NCBI RefSeq assembly: GCF_014203715.1
Contig: NZ_JACHJP010000005.1
Span: forward strand, 310,001-374,000
Source: Streptosporangium saharense
GTDB lineage: Bacteria > Actinomycetota > Actinomycetes > Streptosporangiales > Streptosporangiaceae
Length of the DNA stretch: 64,000 nt
Reading direction: 5' to 3'
Shown here: in pieces, positions 16,022-23,835 of the stretch
Position numbering within the stretch: the stretch's first letter is position 1
Layout: each line of letters begins with the position of its first letter
Made by a program: the position numbers and the translations under genes
The notes under the pieces: model-generated
What the model was told of the DNA's origin: nothing
The model's database searches: none
What the model saw: only the letters and a program-made list of their open reading frames with translations

Positions 16022-16616
16022 CCGCGGCTCCCGTGCCGGAGGACTCCGTGGGCGGGGGCAGCGGTTCGTCCGAGGGGCGGGTCCCGTCGAGCAGGAGCGC
16101 CAGATATCTCCGGTGACCGTCGAGACCCGGCGGACCGACCGTGGCCAGCGTCATCACCACCATCGCCGCCAGGTCGCGGACCAGCAGGTCGGCGCGGACC
16201 AGCCCGCGCCGCTGGGCCTCGGCGAGCACGTCGCCGAGCGGCGCGGCGAACCGTTCGGAGATGGCCTCGGTGAACGCGCCCGCCTCCCGCGCCGCGGTGA
16301 GCAGGGCCCGGTGCGAGGCCATCGTGTCCACGATGGCGCCCAGCGCCCCGGCGAGCCCCTGACGCGGGTCGGCGGCCGTGCGGGCCGCCAGCGCGTGCGG
16401 CTCGACCTCCTCGGCGAAGTAGGTCTCGAAGCACGCCCTGATCACGCCGTCACGGTCGCCGAACCGCCGGTAGACGGTGGCGATCCCGACCCCGGCCCTG
16501 CGGGCGATCTCCTCAAGGGGCACGGCGGCGCCGCCCTCACGAAGGGCCGTGATCGCCGCCCTGACGATCCTGTCGGAGTTGCGCAGGGCATCGGCTCTGT
16601 GTCGTTGCTCTGGCAC
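15966..16616 (-). CDS. TetR-family regulator of the P450 gene
   Basis: The 216-residue protein has VPLEEIARRAGVGIATVYRR followed by FGDRDGVI, a typical TetR HTH. GTG 16616 is taken as the start because the family N-terminus begins there. It lies 32 bases downstream of a P450 gene on the same strand, so the two form an operon. A TetR-sized inverted repeat precedes the P450 gene. The basic C-terminal tail overlaps the convergent DUF7144 gene. Confidence 0.9.
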   Translation of the reverse strand: MPEQRHRADALRNSDRIVRAAITALREGGAAVPLEEIARRAGVGIATVYRRFGDRDGVIRACFETYFAEEVEPHALAARTAADPRQGLAGALGAIVDTMASHRALLTAAREAGAFTEAISERFAAPLGDVLAEAQRRGLVRADLLVRDLAAMVVMTLATVGPPGLDGHRRYLALLLDGTRPSDEPLPPPTESSGTGAAVSPAERRPRARARSARTG

Positions 16617-16648
16617 ACGTCGAACGCTAGCAGTCCGGATGCGGACGG

Positions 16649-17845
16649 TTACCAGGCGACCTGCAGCGAGGTCAGGCCGTACACCACGTGGAAGGGGCGG
16701 AAGTGCGCCTCGGGATCGACGACGCGCAGCCCGGGGAAGCGCCGCAGTAGCGCCGGGAAGGCGACCCGCATCTCCATCCGCGCCAGCGGGGCGCCCAGGC
16801 AGTGGTGCACGCCGTGCCCGAAGGCCATGTGGCCGTACGCGCCCCGGGTGATGTCCAGCCGTTCCGGATCGGGCACGAACGCGGGGTCGCGGTTGGCCGC
16901 GGGCAGGGAGCACATCACCAGCTCGCCCGGCTCGATGACCTGTCCCGCGACCTCGACCTTCGTCGTCGCGACCCTGAAGCTGCCCGAGTGGACGATGCTG
17001 AGCCAGCGCATCAGCTCCTCGATCGCCGCCTCGACGCGCTCGGGCTCCCTGCTGAGCAGGTCGAGCTGGTCGGGGTGGCGCAGCAGGGCCAGCGTGCCGA
17101 TGCCCAGCATGTTGGCCGTGGTCTCGTGGCCTGCGACCAGCAGCAGGCTGCCGATGCCCGCCAGCTCGTCGTCGCCCAGCTCGTCGCCGTGCTCGCGCAC
17201 CAGCATGCCGAGCAGTTCCTCGCCCGGGTCGGCCTTGACGCGGGCGACCAGCTCGGCCATGTACTGCCGCGACTCGCGCTGGGCCGCGATCCGCTCCTCC
17301 GGCTCGATGGACAGGTCGAGCAGCCTGCCGGTCCTGCGCTGGAAGTCCTCCCGGTCGGCGTACGGCACGCCGAGCAGCTCGCAGATGACCAGCGAGGGGA
17401 TCGGCAGCGCGAACGAGGAGACCAGATCGACCGGGGACCCGGCCTTCTCCATCGTGTCCAGGTGGTCCTCGACGATGCGCGTGATGCGGGGTTCGAGCCT
17501 GCGCATCCGGCGCAGCGTGAACTCCGGCGTCAGGATCCGGCGCAGCCGGGTGTGCTCGGGCGGGTCGAAGGCGAGCAGGTTGCCCGCGCGCAGCCTGGCC
17601 TTCTCCGCCTCGGTCCGGTACGGATCACCGGGCACGGGATAGTGGCTCTGCCAGTCGTTGCTGAACCGCTCGGCGTCCCCGAGCACCATGCGAACGTCCT
17701 CGTAGCGGGTCACCAGCCAGGCGTCGAATTCCAGCGTCGTCGTGATACGCCTTATGCCCTCCTCGTCCCGCAGTTTCTCAAGCTCGGGAGCGGGATCGAA
17801 CCCCGCCCGCCACATGTGCAACGGCAGCGCCTTGGACCCGGTCAT
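16649..17845 (-). CDS. Cytochrome P450
   Basis: The 398-residue enzyme has the I-helix motif [11 protein letters not shown] (about residue 237), the ExxR helix motif in EELMR, and the haem loop [10 protein letters not shown] with its cysteine near residue 347. It is a soluble bacterial class I P450 needing outside ferredoxin and reductase, neither of which is adjacent. ATG 17845 has a GGGGGG stretch upstream; GTG 17866 would add seven residues. The substrate is unknown. Confidence 0.95.
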   Translation of the reverse strand: MTGSKALPLHMWRAGFDPAPELEKLRDEEGIRRITTTLEFDAWLVTRYEDVRMVLGDAERFSNDWQSHYPVPGDPYRTEAEKARLRAGNLLAFDPPEHTRLRRILTPEFTLRRMRRLEPRITRIVEDHLDTMEKAGSPVDLVSSFALPIPSLVICELLGVPYADREDFQRRTGRLLDLSIEPEERIAAQRESRQYMAELVARVKADPGEELLGMLVREHGDELGDDELAGIGSLLLVAGHETTANMLGIGTLALLRHPDQLDLLSREPERVEAAIEELMRWLSIVHSGSFRVATTKVEVAGQVIEPGELVMCSLPAANRDPAFVPDPERLDITRGAYGHMAFGHGVHHCLGAPLARMEMRVAFPALLRRFPGLRVVDPEAHFRPFHVVYGLTSLQVAW

Positions 17846-17897
17846 GCGACCCCCCGGACGATTCACCTTCCGACCGTTCTGTTCCTTCCCAAAAAAA

Positions 17898-17913
17898 CGA
17901 TAGCAACCTATCG
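17898..17913. promoter_or_regulatory. Candidate TetR operator of the P450 operon
   Basis: CGATAG, CAAC, CTATCG is a 16-base perfect inverted repeat 53 bases before the P450 start. It is a plausible site for the co-encoded TetR regulator. Confidence 0.55.
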
Positions 17914-18011
17914 CTTAGTTGCAAAGAATTCCTACTAGGTCGTACGGCAGTGCCAGATTTCGCCATAAATAGGGGTTCGTGTGGTTTCGAGGGGGGTGTG
18001 GTGGTTTGTGG

Positions 18012-18027
18012 GGAGAAAACGTTCTCC
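18012..18027. promoter_or_regulatory. GGAGAA-N4-TTCTCC inverted repeat
   Basis: A perfect 6-base inverted repeat in the gap. It could be a weak hairpin or an operator; it is too far from any start to assign. Confidence 0.3.
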
Positions 18028-18264
18028 TGGAGGGCGAGTGCCGGCCGTACAGTGCCGTGGTTTGATGTGATTTTTGGGCTTATGGGGGATATGGCTCTGA
18101 TGCGGGTCTTGGCGTGATGATTCGGGAAGTGGTTATTGGAACGTGACAAATCTTGATATGTCGCCTGATGTGGTGGAAACCGGCGTGGCGAGGGCATGCG
18201 CCGACGCCGGTCCACCTGCGGAGAGCAAGATTCTGCCTGTCGCCCTGAGCGGGGCTGCGGAATT

Positions 18265-18870
18265 TCAGTCGGGACCCGCGAGACGGGACACGTCGGTGAT
18301 GAAACTGACCTTCGTCTCGCCGAAAGTGGCGGTGACGTGCCAGCAACCGAGGTGGGGAAGCGGCAGCGAGATGGGCTGCACGCCGGGCACCGGATAGGGG
18401 CCGGGGCTCTCTCCCCGCACGGTCTCACCGGTCTTCGTCGCGACGGCCTCGACCGTCAGCGCCTCGTCGTGGTCACGCCACCACACCGTCCTGAGGGTCA
18501 CGATCCCGCCGGAACGCTTGTAGGCGGTGTCCGTCGTGTCGAGCAGCGTCCACAGGCCGCCCGCGCCGTACCAGTCGTCCGGATTCAGCTGCTCCTGCCG
18601 GAACTGCTCGTTCACGTCCGGCGGCATCTCACCCCGGCTGCGCAGCTTGGTCACCGCGCACCCCTTGGCCTTCTTCTTGGGCAGGTCGGGACCCACCGTC
18701 GCCTCGGGCCTGGGGAAGGGCGACGACGGCGCGGAGACCGAGTTGGACAGGGAAGGCGGCGGCGGGGACGACGGCGTCAGCGGGGGGATCTGGGCGCTCA
18801 CGGTGCCACGGCCGCACGCGGAGAGCGTCGCCAGCAGCACGAGGGCGCCCGCGACCCGGCTCCCGCGCAT
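18265..18870 (-). CDS. Secreted lipoprotein, unknown function
   Basis: The 201-residue product has a lipoprotein signal with lipobox LSAC near residue 19, then a Pro/Ser-rich linker. The unknown folded domain has four to five Trp residues (DDWYGAGGLWTLLDTTDTA, VWWRDHDEA). Start ATG 18870 overlaps the stop of a deleted DUF397 gene as TGATG, implying coupled translation. No family is recognised. Confidence 0.8.
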   Translation of the reverse strand: MRGSRVAGALVLLATLSACGRGTVSAQIPPLTPSSPPPPSLSNSVSAPSSPFPRPEATVGPDLPKKKAKGCAVTKLRSRGEMPPDVNEQFRQEQLNPDDWYGAGGLWTLLDTTDTAYKRSGGIVTLRTVWWRDHDEALTVEAVATKTGETVRGESPGPYPVPGVQPISLPLPHLGCWHVTATFGETKVSFITDVSRLAGPD

Positions 18871-18965
18871 CAAGTGAGCCGGTCGAGCTTGGGGGCCCCG
18901 GTGCGCCCTGTTCCACTTCCTCCGGGGAATGAGGACTTTCGCCATGCGGTGGTGCTCAGGTCCAT
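18870..18965 (-). pseudogene. DUF397 gene with internal deletion (31 codons)
   Basis: Reading from ATG 18965 gives MDLSTTAWRKSSFPGG, nearly the start of the intact DUF397 gene 100 bases upstream (MDLSTAAWRKSSLSGG). It then jumps to TGAPKLDRLT and stops, matching that protein's end TGRFDRLV. The conserved middle (CVEVA, VRDSK) is gone while the frame and the GGAAGG ribosome site are kept. It is either a decayed duplicate or a retained leader peptide for the lipoprotein gene, whose ATG overlaps its stop. Confidence 0.75.
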
Positions 18966-18992
18966 TCCTGTTTACCTTCCTCTGGCATGAGG

Positions 18993-19032
18993 TGACACCG
19001 GTCCCCGCACCGCGGGCCGGGGACCGGTGTCA
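18993..19032 (-). terminator. Strong hairpin terminator
   Basis: TGACACCGGTCCCC and GGGGACCGGTGTCA form a perfect 14-pair stem with a 12-base loop, between the intact DUF397 stop and the deleted copy. It should end the XRE-DUF397 message, so the lipoprotein gene needs its own promoter or read-through. Confidence 0.8.
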
Positions 19033-19068
19033 TCCGACGCGTCGTCCTGTGACTATTGGGAAAAGACC

Positions 19069-19275
19069 TTAGACCAACCGGTCGAACCTGCCGGTTTTTA
19101 CGCCTTCGACGAACGTACGCCATTCGGCGCCGGTGAACAGAAGGCTGGGCCCGCCGGGGTTCTTGCTGTCGCGCACCGCCGTACCGCCCGGCAGGCCGGC
19201 GGCGACCTCGACGCACTGGCCACCGTTTCCGCCGGAGAGCGAGGACTTTCGCCACGCGGCGGTGCTCAGGTCCAT
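19069..19275 (-). CDS. DUF397 small protein
   Basis: This is a complete 68-residue DUF397 protein: AAWRKSSLSGGNGGQCVEVA, TAVRDSKNPGG, EWRTFVEGVKTGRFD. It overlaps the upstream XRE gene by 10 bases. It is the expected partner of that WhiJ-like regulator and the likely parent of the deleted copy downstream. Confidence 0.93.
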   Translation of the reverse strand: MDLSTAAWRKSSLSGGNGGQCVEVAAGLPGGTAVRDSKNPGGPSLLFTGAEWRTFVEGVKTGRFDRLV

Positions 19276-20093
19276 TCCTTTTTCACTTCCTCGATCATGC
19301 GGAGGGATGCGTGCTCAGGATAGGCCCACAGCCGTATGGCTTCATAGCGGTTCCAGATGGAGGTGACCGTGTCGCGCTCGGAGGAAACCCGCCCATCTGC
19401 CGAAGAATCCACATGGACGATGTCCGGATCACCGTTCGGTAGTTTTGCGATCATGAAAGCGCCGAGCATTCCCGGCAGGCATTCCGGAGCCACGAGCTGA
19501 AGGGAAACCGAGGGGCGCCGCACCGCGTCGAGCAGGTGGTCGAGCTGCTCCCGCATCACCTCGGGGCCGCCGACCGGGCGGCGCAGCACCCCCGTGTCCA
19601 TGAGGACCAGCAGCGAGGGAGGGTGCCGCTGGTCGAGGATCTGCTGCCTGCGCAGGCGGGCCTGGACGCGCTCGTCCACCTCGGCGACGGTGATCCTCGG
19701 CTCCAGACTGAAGATCCGTCGCGCGTAGGCCTCGGTCTGCAGCAGCCCGGGGATCAGCAGCGGGTCCCAGGAGTGCAGGGCCAGCGCGTTGGGCTCGATC
19801 TCCTCGACCCAGCCCATGAACCACTTCGGGCCACCCGGCCTGGCCATGATCCGCCGGTGCAGGCCGACGAAGTGCTGCCTGTCCGCCAGGTTGAAGATCT
19901 GGTCCAGCTTCTCCGCGTCCGCCCGCGACGGGGTGCGGGTGGCCATCTCCAGCCTGCTGATCTGGGTCTGCGTGCATCCGAGCCGGGCGGCGACGGCGGA
20001 CTGGGACAGGTGCGCCGCCTCCCGCAGCCGCCGCATCTCCATACCGAAACGTACCCGGGGAGAGCCGGGATCATGGGCCGGGACGCTACCCAT
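19266..20093 (-). CDS. WhiJ-like XRE regulator with DUF5753 domain
   Basis: The 275-residue protein has RFGMEMRRLREAAHLSQSAVA and TQISRLEMATRTPSRADAEK (HTH). DUF5753 follows, with PLLIPGLLQTEAYARRIF and VSLQLVAPECLPGMLGAFMI. ATG 20093 places the HTH at the usual distance. It is a second WhiJ/DUF397 pair within 10 kb; its sequence differs clearly from the first, so the two are separate acquisitions or old paralogues. Confidence 0.9.
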   Translation of the reverse strand: MGSVPAHDPGSPRVRFGMEMRRLREAAHLSQSAVAARLGCTQTQISRLEMATRTPSRADAEKLDQIFNLADRQHFVGLHRRIMARPGGPKWFMGWVEEIEPNALALHSWDPLLIPGLLQTEAYARRIFSLEPRITVAEVDERVQARLRRQQILDQRHPPSLLVLMDTGVLRRPVGGPEVMREQLDHLLDAVRRPSVSLQLVAPECLPGMLGAFMIAKLPNGDPDIVHVDSSADGRVSSERDTVTSIWNRYEAIRLWAYPEHASLRMIEEVKKEWT

Positions 20094-20648
20094 GCCGGCC
20101 CCCACGGGCCGTGGGCGCCCCGGCGTCGGGCGGGGAACGAAAACCAGACCGGGAAAACCAATCAACTGTCATTGTCCTGCCCACTCTGACCTCGAAAGCA
20201 GTCGTCAAATCATCCATGACTCGTTGTGAGGGAGACGGCACCAGGTGTTTTCACACCCGGTTCCCGCCGGATGGAACATGACCGGCACGGCAATTTTTCA
20301 CTTCTGAGCCATGCTTATTCAAGGCACCAGAAGAGGCGAATCCGCATCAACGCGCTCCTGCCGGTGCCCCTCATTCATCCAGTACGGCACGCGGTGGCGA
20401 CAGCGAGCCCCGTCGGCGGAAGAGCTGCTCAAAGCCGAGAGGAGGGACCGTCATCCGTGGAGCTGGGGACGGGCGACGGACAGGGCGGCGCCGTACGGCG
20501 GGCACGTCCACGCGACCGGATCAGTCCGACGGATTCGATGTCGAACTCTGTCAACCCGCCATTCCCCCTCGGATTCGCGGAACGCTTACGAAAAAGAGGG
20601 GATGCTGTCTTTTGTGACGCCTGACCAAACCCCCGATCCAGGCACCGG
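20094..20648. other. 555-base gap upstream of the second XRE gene
   Basis: No convincing gene is seen; the open frames here have no family features or ribosome sites. It must hold the XRE promoter. A small repeat GGTGT-N4-ACACC lies near 20244. Nothing else is supported. Confidence 0.5.
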
Positions 20649-21122
20649 TCAGAGCATCGGTTTGCTCAGCCGTACGTCCTCCTCGGTGAAACCCAGGGCG
20701 CGGTAGAAGGCGCGTGCGCGGAGGTTGGCGGCGCCCGTTTCCAGGGTCATGTGATGTAGGCCGCGTGCGCGGGCCCACGATTCCGCCATACCGACAAGGG
20801 CGCCTCCCACGCCCGTGCGCTCCGCGTCGGGGGCGACCACGAGTTCCCCGACGTAGGCGTCCCGCTGGCCGGTGAAGTGGGTGCGGGTGGTCACGGTGAC
20901 GAACCCCGCGACACGGCCTTCGCGAACCGCCACGAACGTCCCGTGATCGTCGGCGTGCTCCAGGGAGGTGCACTCCAGGGAGGCGGTCACCCAGCCGAGG
21001 ACGGCGGCGGCCACGGCGTCGGGGTCCCGCCAGGGCGCGACCCCCTCGGTCAGCCGGTGGGCCAGCGCGAGCACGGCGTCGCGATCTTCGGGGAGGTAGG
21101 GCCGGATGATGAGTCCGCTCAT
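20649..21122 (-). CDS. GNAT-family N-acetyltransferase
   Basis: The 157-residue product starts MSGLIIRPYLPEDRDAVLAL and has the acetyl-CoA motif ELVVAPDAERTGVGGALVG and the late ANLRARAFYRALGF motif. The substrate is unknown. In-frame ATGs at 21131, 21134 and 21152 also exist; 21122 is chosen because the fold begins there. A terminator lies just upstream, so its promoter must be very close or inside the preceding gene. Confidence 0.85.
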   Translation of the reverse strand: MSGLIIRPYLPEDRDAVLALAHRLTEGVAPWRDPDAVAAAVLGWVTASLECTSLEHADDHGTFVAVREGRVAGFVTVTTRTHFTGQRDAYVGELVVAPDAERTGVGGALVGMAESWARARGLHHMTLETGAANLRARAFYRALGFTEEDVRLSKPML

Positions 21123-21153
21123 GATCGGCATCATGACACCGCGACCAGGCATG

Positions 21154-21185
21154 AAAAAACCGCTGGAGACCGGACTTTCCAGCGG
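21154..21185 (-). terminator. Rho-independent terminator
   Basis: On the minus strand CCGCTGGA, ten bases, TCCAGCGG is followed by six T. This is a textbook terminator for the upstream gene that ends at 21267, and lies just before the GNAT gene. Confidence 0.85.
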
Positions 21186-21266
21186 GGGTGGTGACCGCGC
21201 GCGCCGGGTTCGGGACCTGTGGGGGCTGTCCGGAACCCTGGCGAGCGGCGGGTCAGGCTGAGGGGC

Positions 21267-21887
21267 TCAGCTTGGCTTGTAGAGCTGGATCTCGGCGTTC
21301 TGCGGCAGGCCGAACACCTTGCGGCCCTCGACCTGGTTCTCCTCGCTCAGCGCGGCGAAGCCGGTCTCGCTGATCTCCAGGGCCCGGGGAGCCGCCTCGG
21401 CGGAGAACATCTCCCGCACCGAGGAGCGCAGCAGGTCGCCCTCCAGAGCCTCCTGGATGTCGAGAACCCGGTAGGTCTCACCGGTCGCCTCGACGGTCAG
21501 CAGCGAGAGGTTCTTGTACTGGCTGCTGGCCAGGAGTTTCTGCCCGACCTTGGCGTACTCCTCACACGAGGCGGCGATGCCGACCAGTTGCTGGCTCTCG
21601 CTCTTCTGCCGAACCTCGATGAGGTTCTCGTGACAGATCATCTTCGGCTTGAGCTCGGGCTTCAGCGCGGCCAGGACCTGCGGCTTCTCACGCTTGGGGT
21701 CGGCTATCTCGAGGTACTGGTCGACGGCCTGGAGCAGGGACGCACGCGTCTTCTGGCCGACGACGACGACCGGCTCACGCGCGAGGCCCGTCGAGTCCGG
21801 CTCCTGTAACTGCCAGATCATCCAGCCCGCGACACCGAGAACGAGCACGCCGCCGAGAATGCCCGACGCGAGGGGGAGCGATTTCAT
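21267..21887 (-). CDS. Membrane-anchored exported protein, unknown, with a TTA codon
   Basis: From ATG 21887 the 206-residue protein has an N-terminal membrane anchor (LASGILGGVLVLGVAGWMIW). An exported alpha/beta domain follows, with two cysteines (MICHENLIE, AASCEEYAK) that may pair. No family is recognised. A leucine just after the anchor is coded by TTA (WQ-TTA-QEP), rare in such genomes and a mark of bldA dependence. ATG 21923 is an alternative start. A textbook terminator follows. Confidence 0.75.
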   Translation of the reverse strand: MKSLPLASGILGGVLVLGVAGWMIWQLQEPDSTGLAREPVVVVGQKTRASLLQAVDQYLEIADPKREKPQVLAALKPELKPKMICHENLIEVRQKSESQQLVGIAASCEEYAKVGQKLLASSQYKNLSLLTVEATGETYRVLDIQEALEGDLLRSSVREMFSAEAAPRALEISETGFAALSEENQVEGRKVFGLPQNAEIQLYKPS

Positions 21888-22007
21888 CGCACGATGATTG
21901 CTTATCCGCCACCCAGCGTCCATAGGCCCGGAACAGGCCGTTAGCCACCGATCCTCCTGTCTTGACGGTTGACCTGAAGCAAGGTCGAGATTCAACGGCG
22001 GACGCGG

Positions 22008-22436
22008 TCAGCCGGGGAGTCTGGAGAGCAGGGCGCGCAGGGCACGCAGCTCCTCCTCGTCGAGTTCGAGCAGCTCGGGGGGTGTCGTGTTCATCTCCCT
22101 GGTCATCTCGTTCTTCGTCGTCACGCCCAGCGGGGTCAGGACCACGAGCCTGACGCGCCGGTCCTGGGGGTGCGGGCGCCGTTCCGCCATGTGCAGGCGT
22201 TCGAGCCGGTCCACGGTCCAGGTCGCGGTCGAGGCGTCACAGCTCCACTCGGCCGCCAGCTCCTTCATGGTGCGGCCGGTCTCCCCGTCGAGGGAGTCCA
22301 GCGCCTTGGCCTCGGTGGGGGTCAGTCCGAGTTCGGCGATCACGGCGTCCCTGCGGGGCCGGGTGTGCATGATGAATCCGAACATGCTGCGCCACACCTG
22401 CTCGGCGACGGTGGTCTTGTCACTGTCGTCTGCCAT
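22008..22436 (-). CDS. MarR-family regulator
   Basis: The 142-residue protein has the winged-helix pattern LGLTPTEAKALDSLDGETG, MKELAAEWSCDASTATW, then VDRLERLHMAERR and DRRVRLVVLTPLG. These regulators answer phenolics, antibiotics or oxidants. An inverted repeat lies 39 bases upstream of its start. The divergent neighbour is threonine ammonia-lyase, which may or may not be a target. Confidence 0.92.
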   Translation of the reverse strand: MADDSDKTTVAEQVWRSMFGFIMHTRPRRDAVIAELGLTPTEAKALDSLDGETGRTMKELAAEWSCDASTATWTVDRLERLHMAERRPHPQDRRVRLVVLTPLGVTTKNEMTREMNTTPPELLELDEEELRALRALLSRLPG

Positions 22437-22474
22437 GTGCCGAGCATACTGACGCGAGGACAGGTATTTAAGCG

Positions 22475-22489
22475 ATCAAACTATTTGAT
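22475..22489. promoter_or_regulatory. Candidate MarR operator
   Basis: ATCAAA, CTA, TTTGAT is a perfect inverted repeat in an AT-rich stretch 39 bases before the marR start. The form is typical of MarR sites. Confidence 0.55.
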
Positions 22490-22614
22490 AGATCGGTTAT
22501 TTTGATTTGTCCAAGTTTTTCCGTGTACGGCACGGCCCCCGACTGGCGAACCGAACGCGACGTCCTCCGGCGCCGTGAGGAGTGAAGTCGCCCGACGGTG
22601 GCAGGATGTCCCGC

Positions 22615-23823
22615 ATGTCAGACCGTCAGGTGACCTACGACGACGTGGTCGCCGCCCGTGAACTGCTGGCCGACGTCGCCCTGCGCACCCCACTGCTGCA
22701 CTCGCACGTGCTCTCCGCGACCATCGGCGGCCCCGTGTACTTCAAGTGCGAGAACCTCCAGCGCTCCGGGTCGTTCAAGGTGCGCGGCGCCTACGTCAGG
22801 ATCGCGGGCCTGAGCGAGGAGGAACGGGCGCGGGGCGTGGTCGCGGCCAGCGCGGGCAACCACGCCCAGGGCGTCGCGCTCGGCTCCGGCCTGGTCGGCA
22901 CCTCCTCGACGGTCTACATGCCACAGGGCGCGCCCCTGCCCAAGGTGGCGGCCACTCTCTCGTACGGCGCGCGGGTCGTCTTCGCGGGCAGCACCGTGGA
23001 CAGCGCCCTGACCAGCGCCGTCGAGCACGCCGAACGGACGGGGGCCGTGTTCATCCACCCCTTCGACCACCCGGACGTCATCGCCGGGCAGGGCACCATC
23101 GGGCTGGAGATCCTGGAACAGCTTCCCGAGACGGGCACGATCGTGGTCTCCCTCGGTGGGGGCGGGCTGGCGGCCGGGGTCGCGCTCGCGGTCAAGTCGC
23201 TGCGGCCCGGCGTACGGGTCATCGCGGTCCAGGCCGAGCGGGCCGCCGCCTACCCGGCCTCGCTGGCCAGGGGCGAGCCGGTCACGATCCCGCCCGCGAC
23301 GACCATGGCGGACGGCATCGCGGTCGGCAGGCCGGGGGAGCTGCCCTTCGAGCTGATCCACTATCTGGTGGACAGCGTCGTCACGGTCTCCGAGAGCGAG
23401 ATCTCCCAGGCGCTGCTGCTGTGCCTCGAACGCGCCAAGCAGGTCGTCGAGCCCGCGGGCGTGGCGGGGGTGGCCGCGATCCTGGCCCATCCCCACGTGT
23501 TCGAGCCGCCCGTGGTCGCGGTGCTCTCCGGGGGCAACATCGACCCGCTGCTGCTGTCGAAGATCCTCAGGCGGGGCCTGGCGGCGGCCGGACGCTATCT
23601 GACCCTGCGGGTCCCGCTGCCCGACCGCCCCGGGGAACTGGCCAACCTGCTGGCCAAGCTGGCCGGGCTCGGCGCGAACGTGCTGGACATCGCGCACGAG
23701 CGGCTCGGGGTGCACCTGGGCGAGGCCGAGGTCCAGCTACAGCTGGAGACCAAGGGCCCCGCCCACTCGGACGAGGTGCTCGGGTCCCTGCGCGAGGGCG
23801 GCTACAAGGTCGTCTGCGACTGA
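22615..23823 (+). CDS. ilvA: Threonine ammonia-lyase with ACT domain
   Basis: The 402-residue PLP enzyme has the lysine motif SGSFKVRGA (Lys55), the glycine loop SLGGGGLAAG, ASAGNHAQG and LSGGNIDP. A C-terminal ACT domain (VPLPDRPGELANLLAKL, about residue 325 on) follows. It deaminates threonine to 2-oxobutanoate. The roughly 400-residue single-ACT form matches TdcB/IlvA2-like enzymes rather than the 500-residue IlvA. ATG 22615 is preferred over 22606 and 22582 by AGGA spacing. Confidence 0.93.
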   Translation: MSDRQVTYDDVVAARELLADVALRTPLLHSHVLSATIGGPVYFKCENLQRSGSFKVRGAYVRIAGLSEEERARGVVAASAGNHAQGVALGSGLVGTSSTVYMPQGAPLPKVAATLSYGARVVFAGSTVDSALTSAVEHAERTGAVFIHPFDHPDVIAGQGTIGLEILEQLPETGTIVVSLGGGGLAAGVALAVKSLRPGVRVIAVQAERAAAYPASLARGEPVTIPPATTMADGIAVGRPGELPFELIHYLVDSVVTVSESEISQALLLCLERAKQVVEPAGVAGVAAILAHPHVFEPPVVAVLSGGNIDPLLLSKILRRGLAAAGRYLTLRVPLPDRPGELANLLAKLAGLGANVLDIAHERLGVHLGEAEVQLQLETKGPAHSDEVLGSLREGGYKVVCD

Positions 23824-23835
23824 CCCCGGAGCCTC

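Larger units (their letters stand above)
17846..18264. other. Gap of about 420 bases with two inverted repeats
   Basis: This stretch before the P450 gene and after a lipoprotein gene is AT-richer than average and codes for nothing recognisable. It holds CGATAG-N4-CTATCG (17898-17913), GGAGAA-N4-TTCTCC (18012-18027) and several G-rich tracts. Confidence 0.6.

Noticed and set aside
20226-20706. Open frames of 132 and 131 residues in the gap before the second XRE gene
   Set aside because: No ribosome site or family similarity; basic shadow-like composition.
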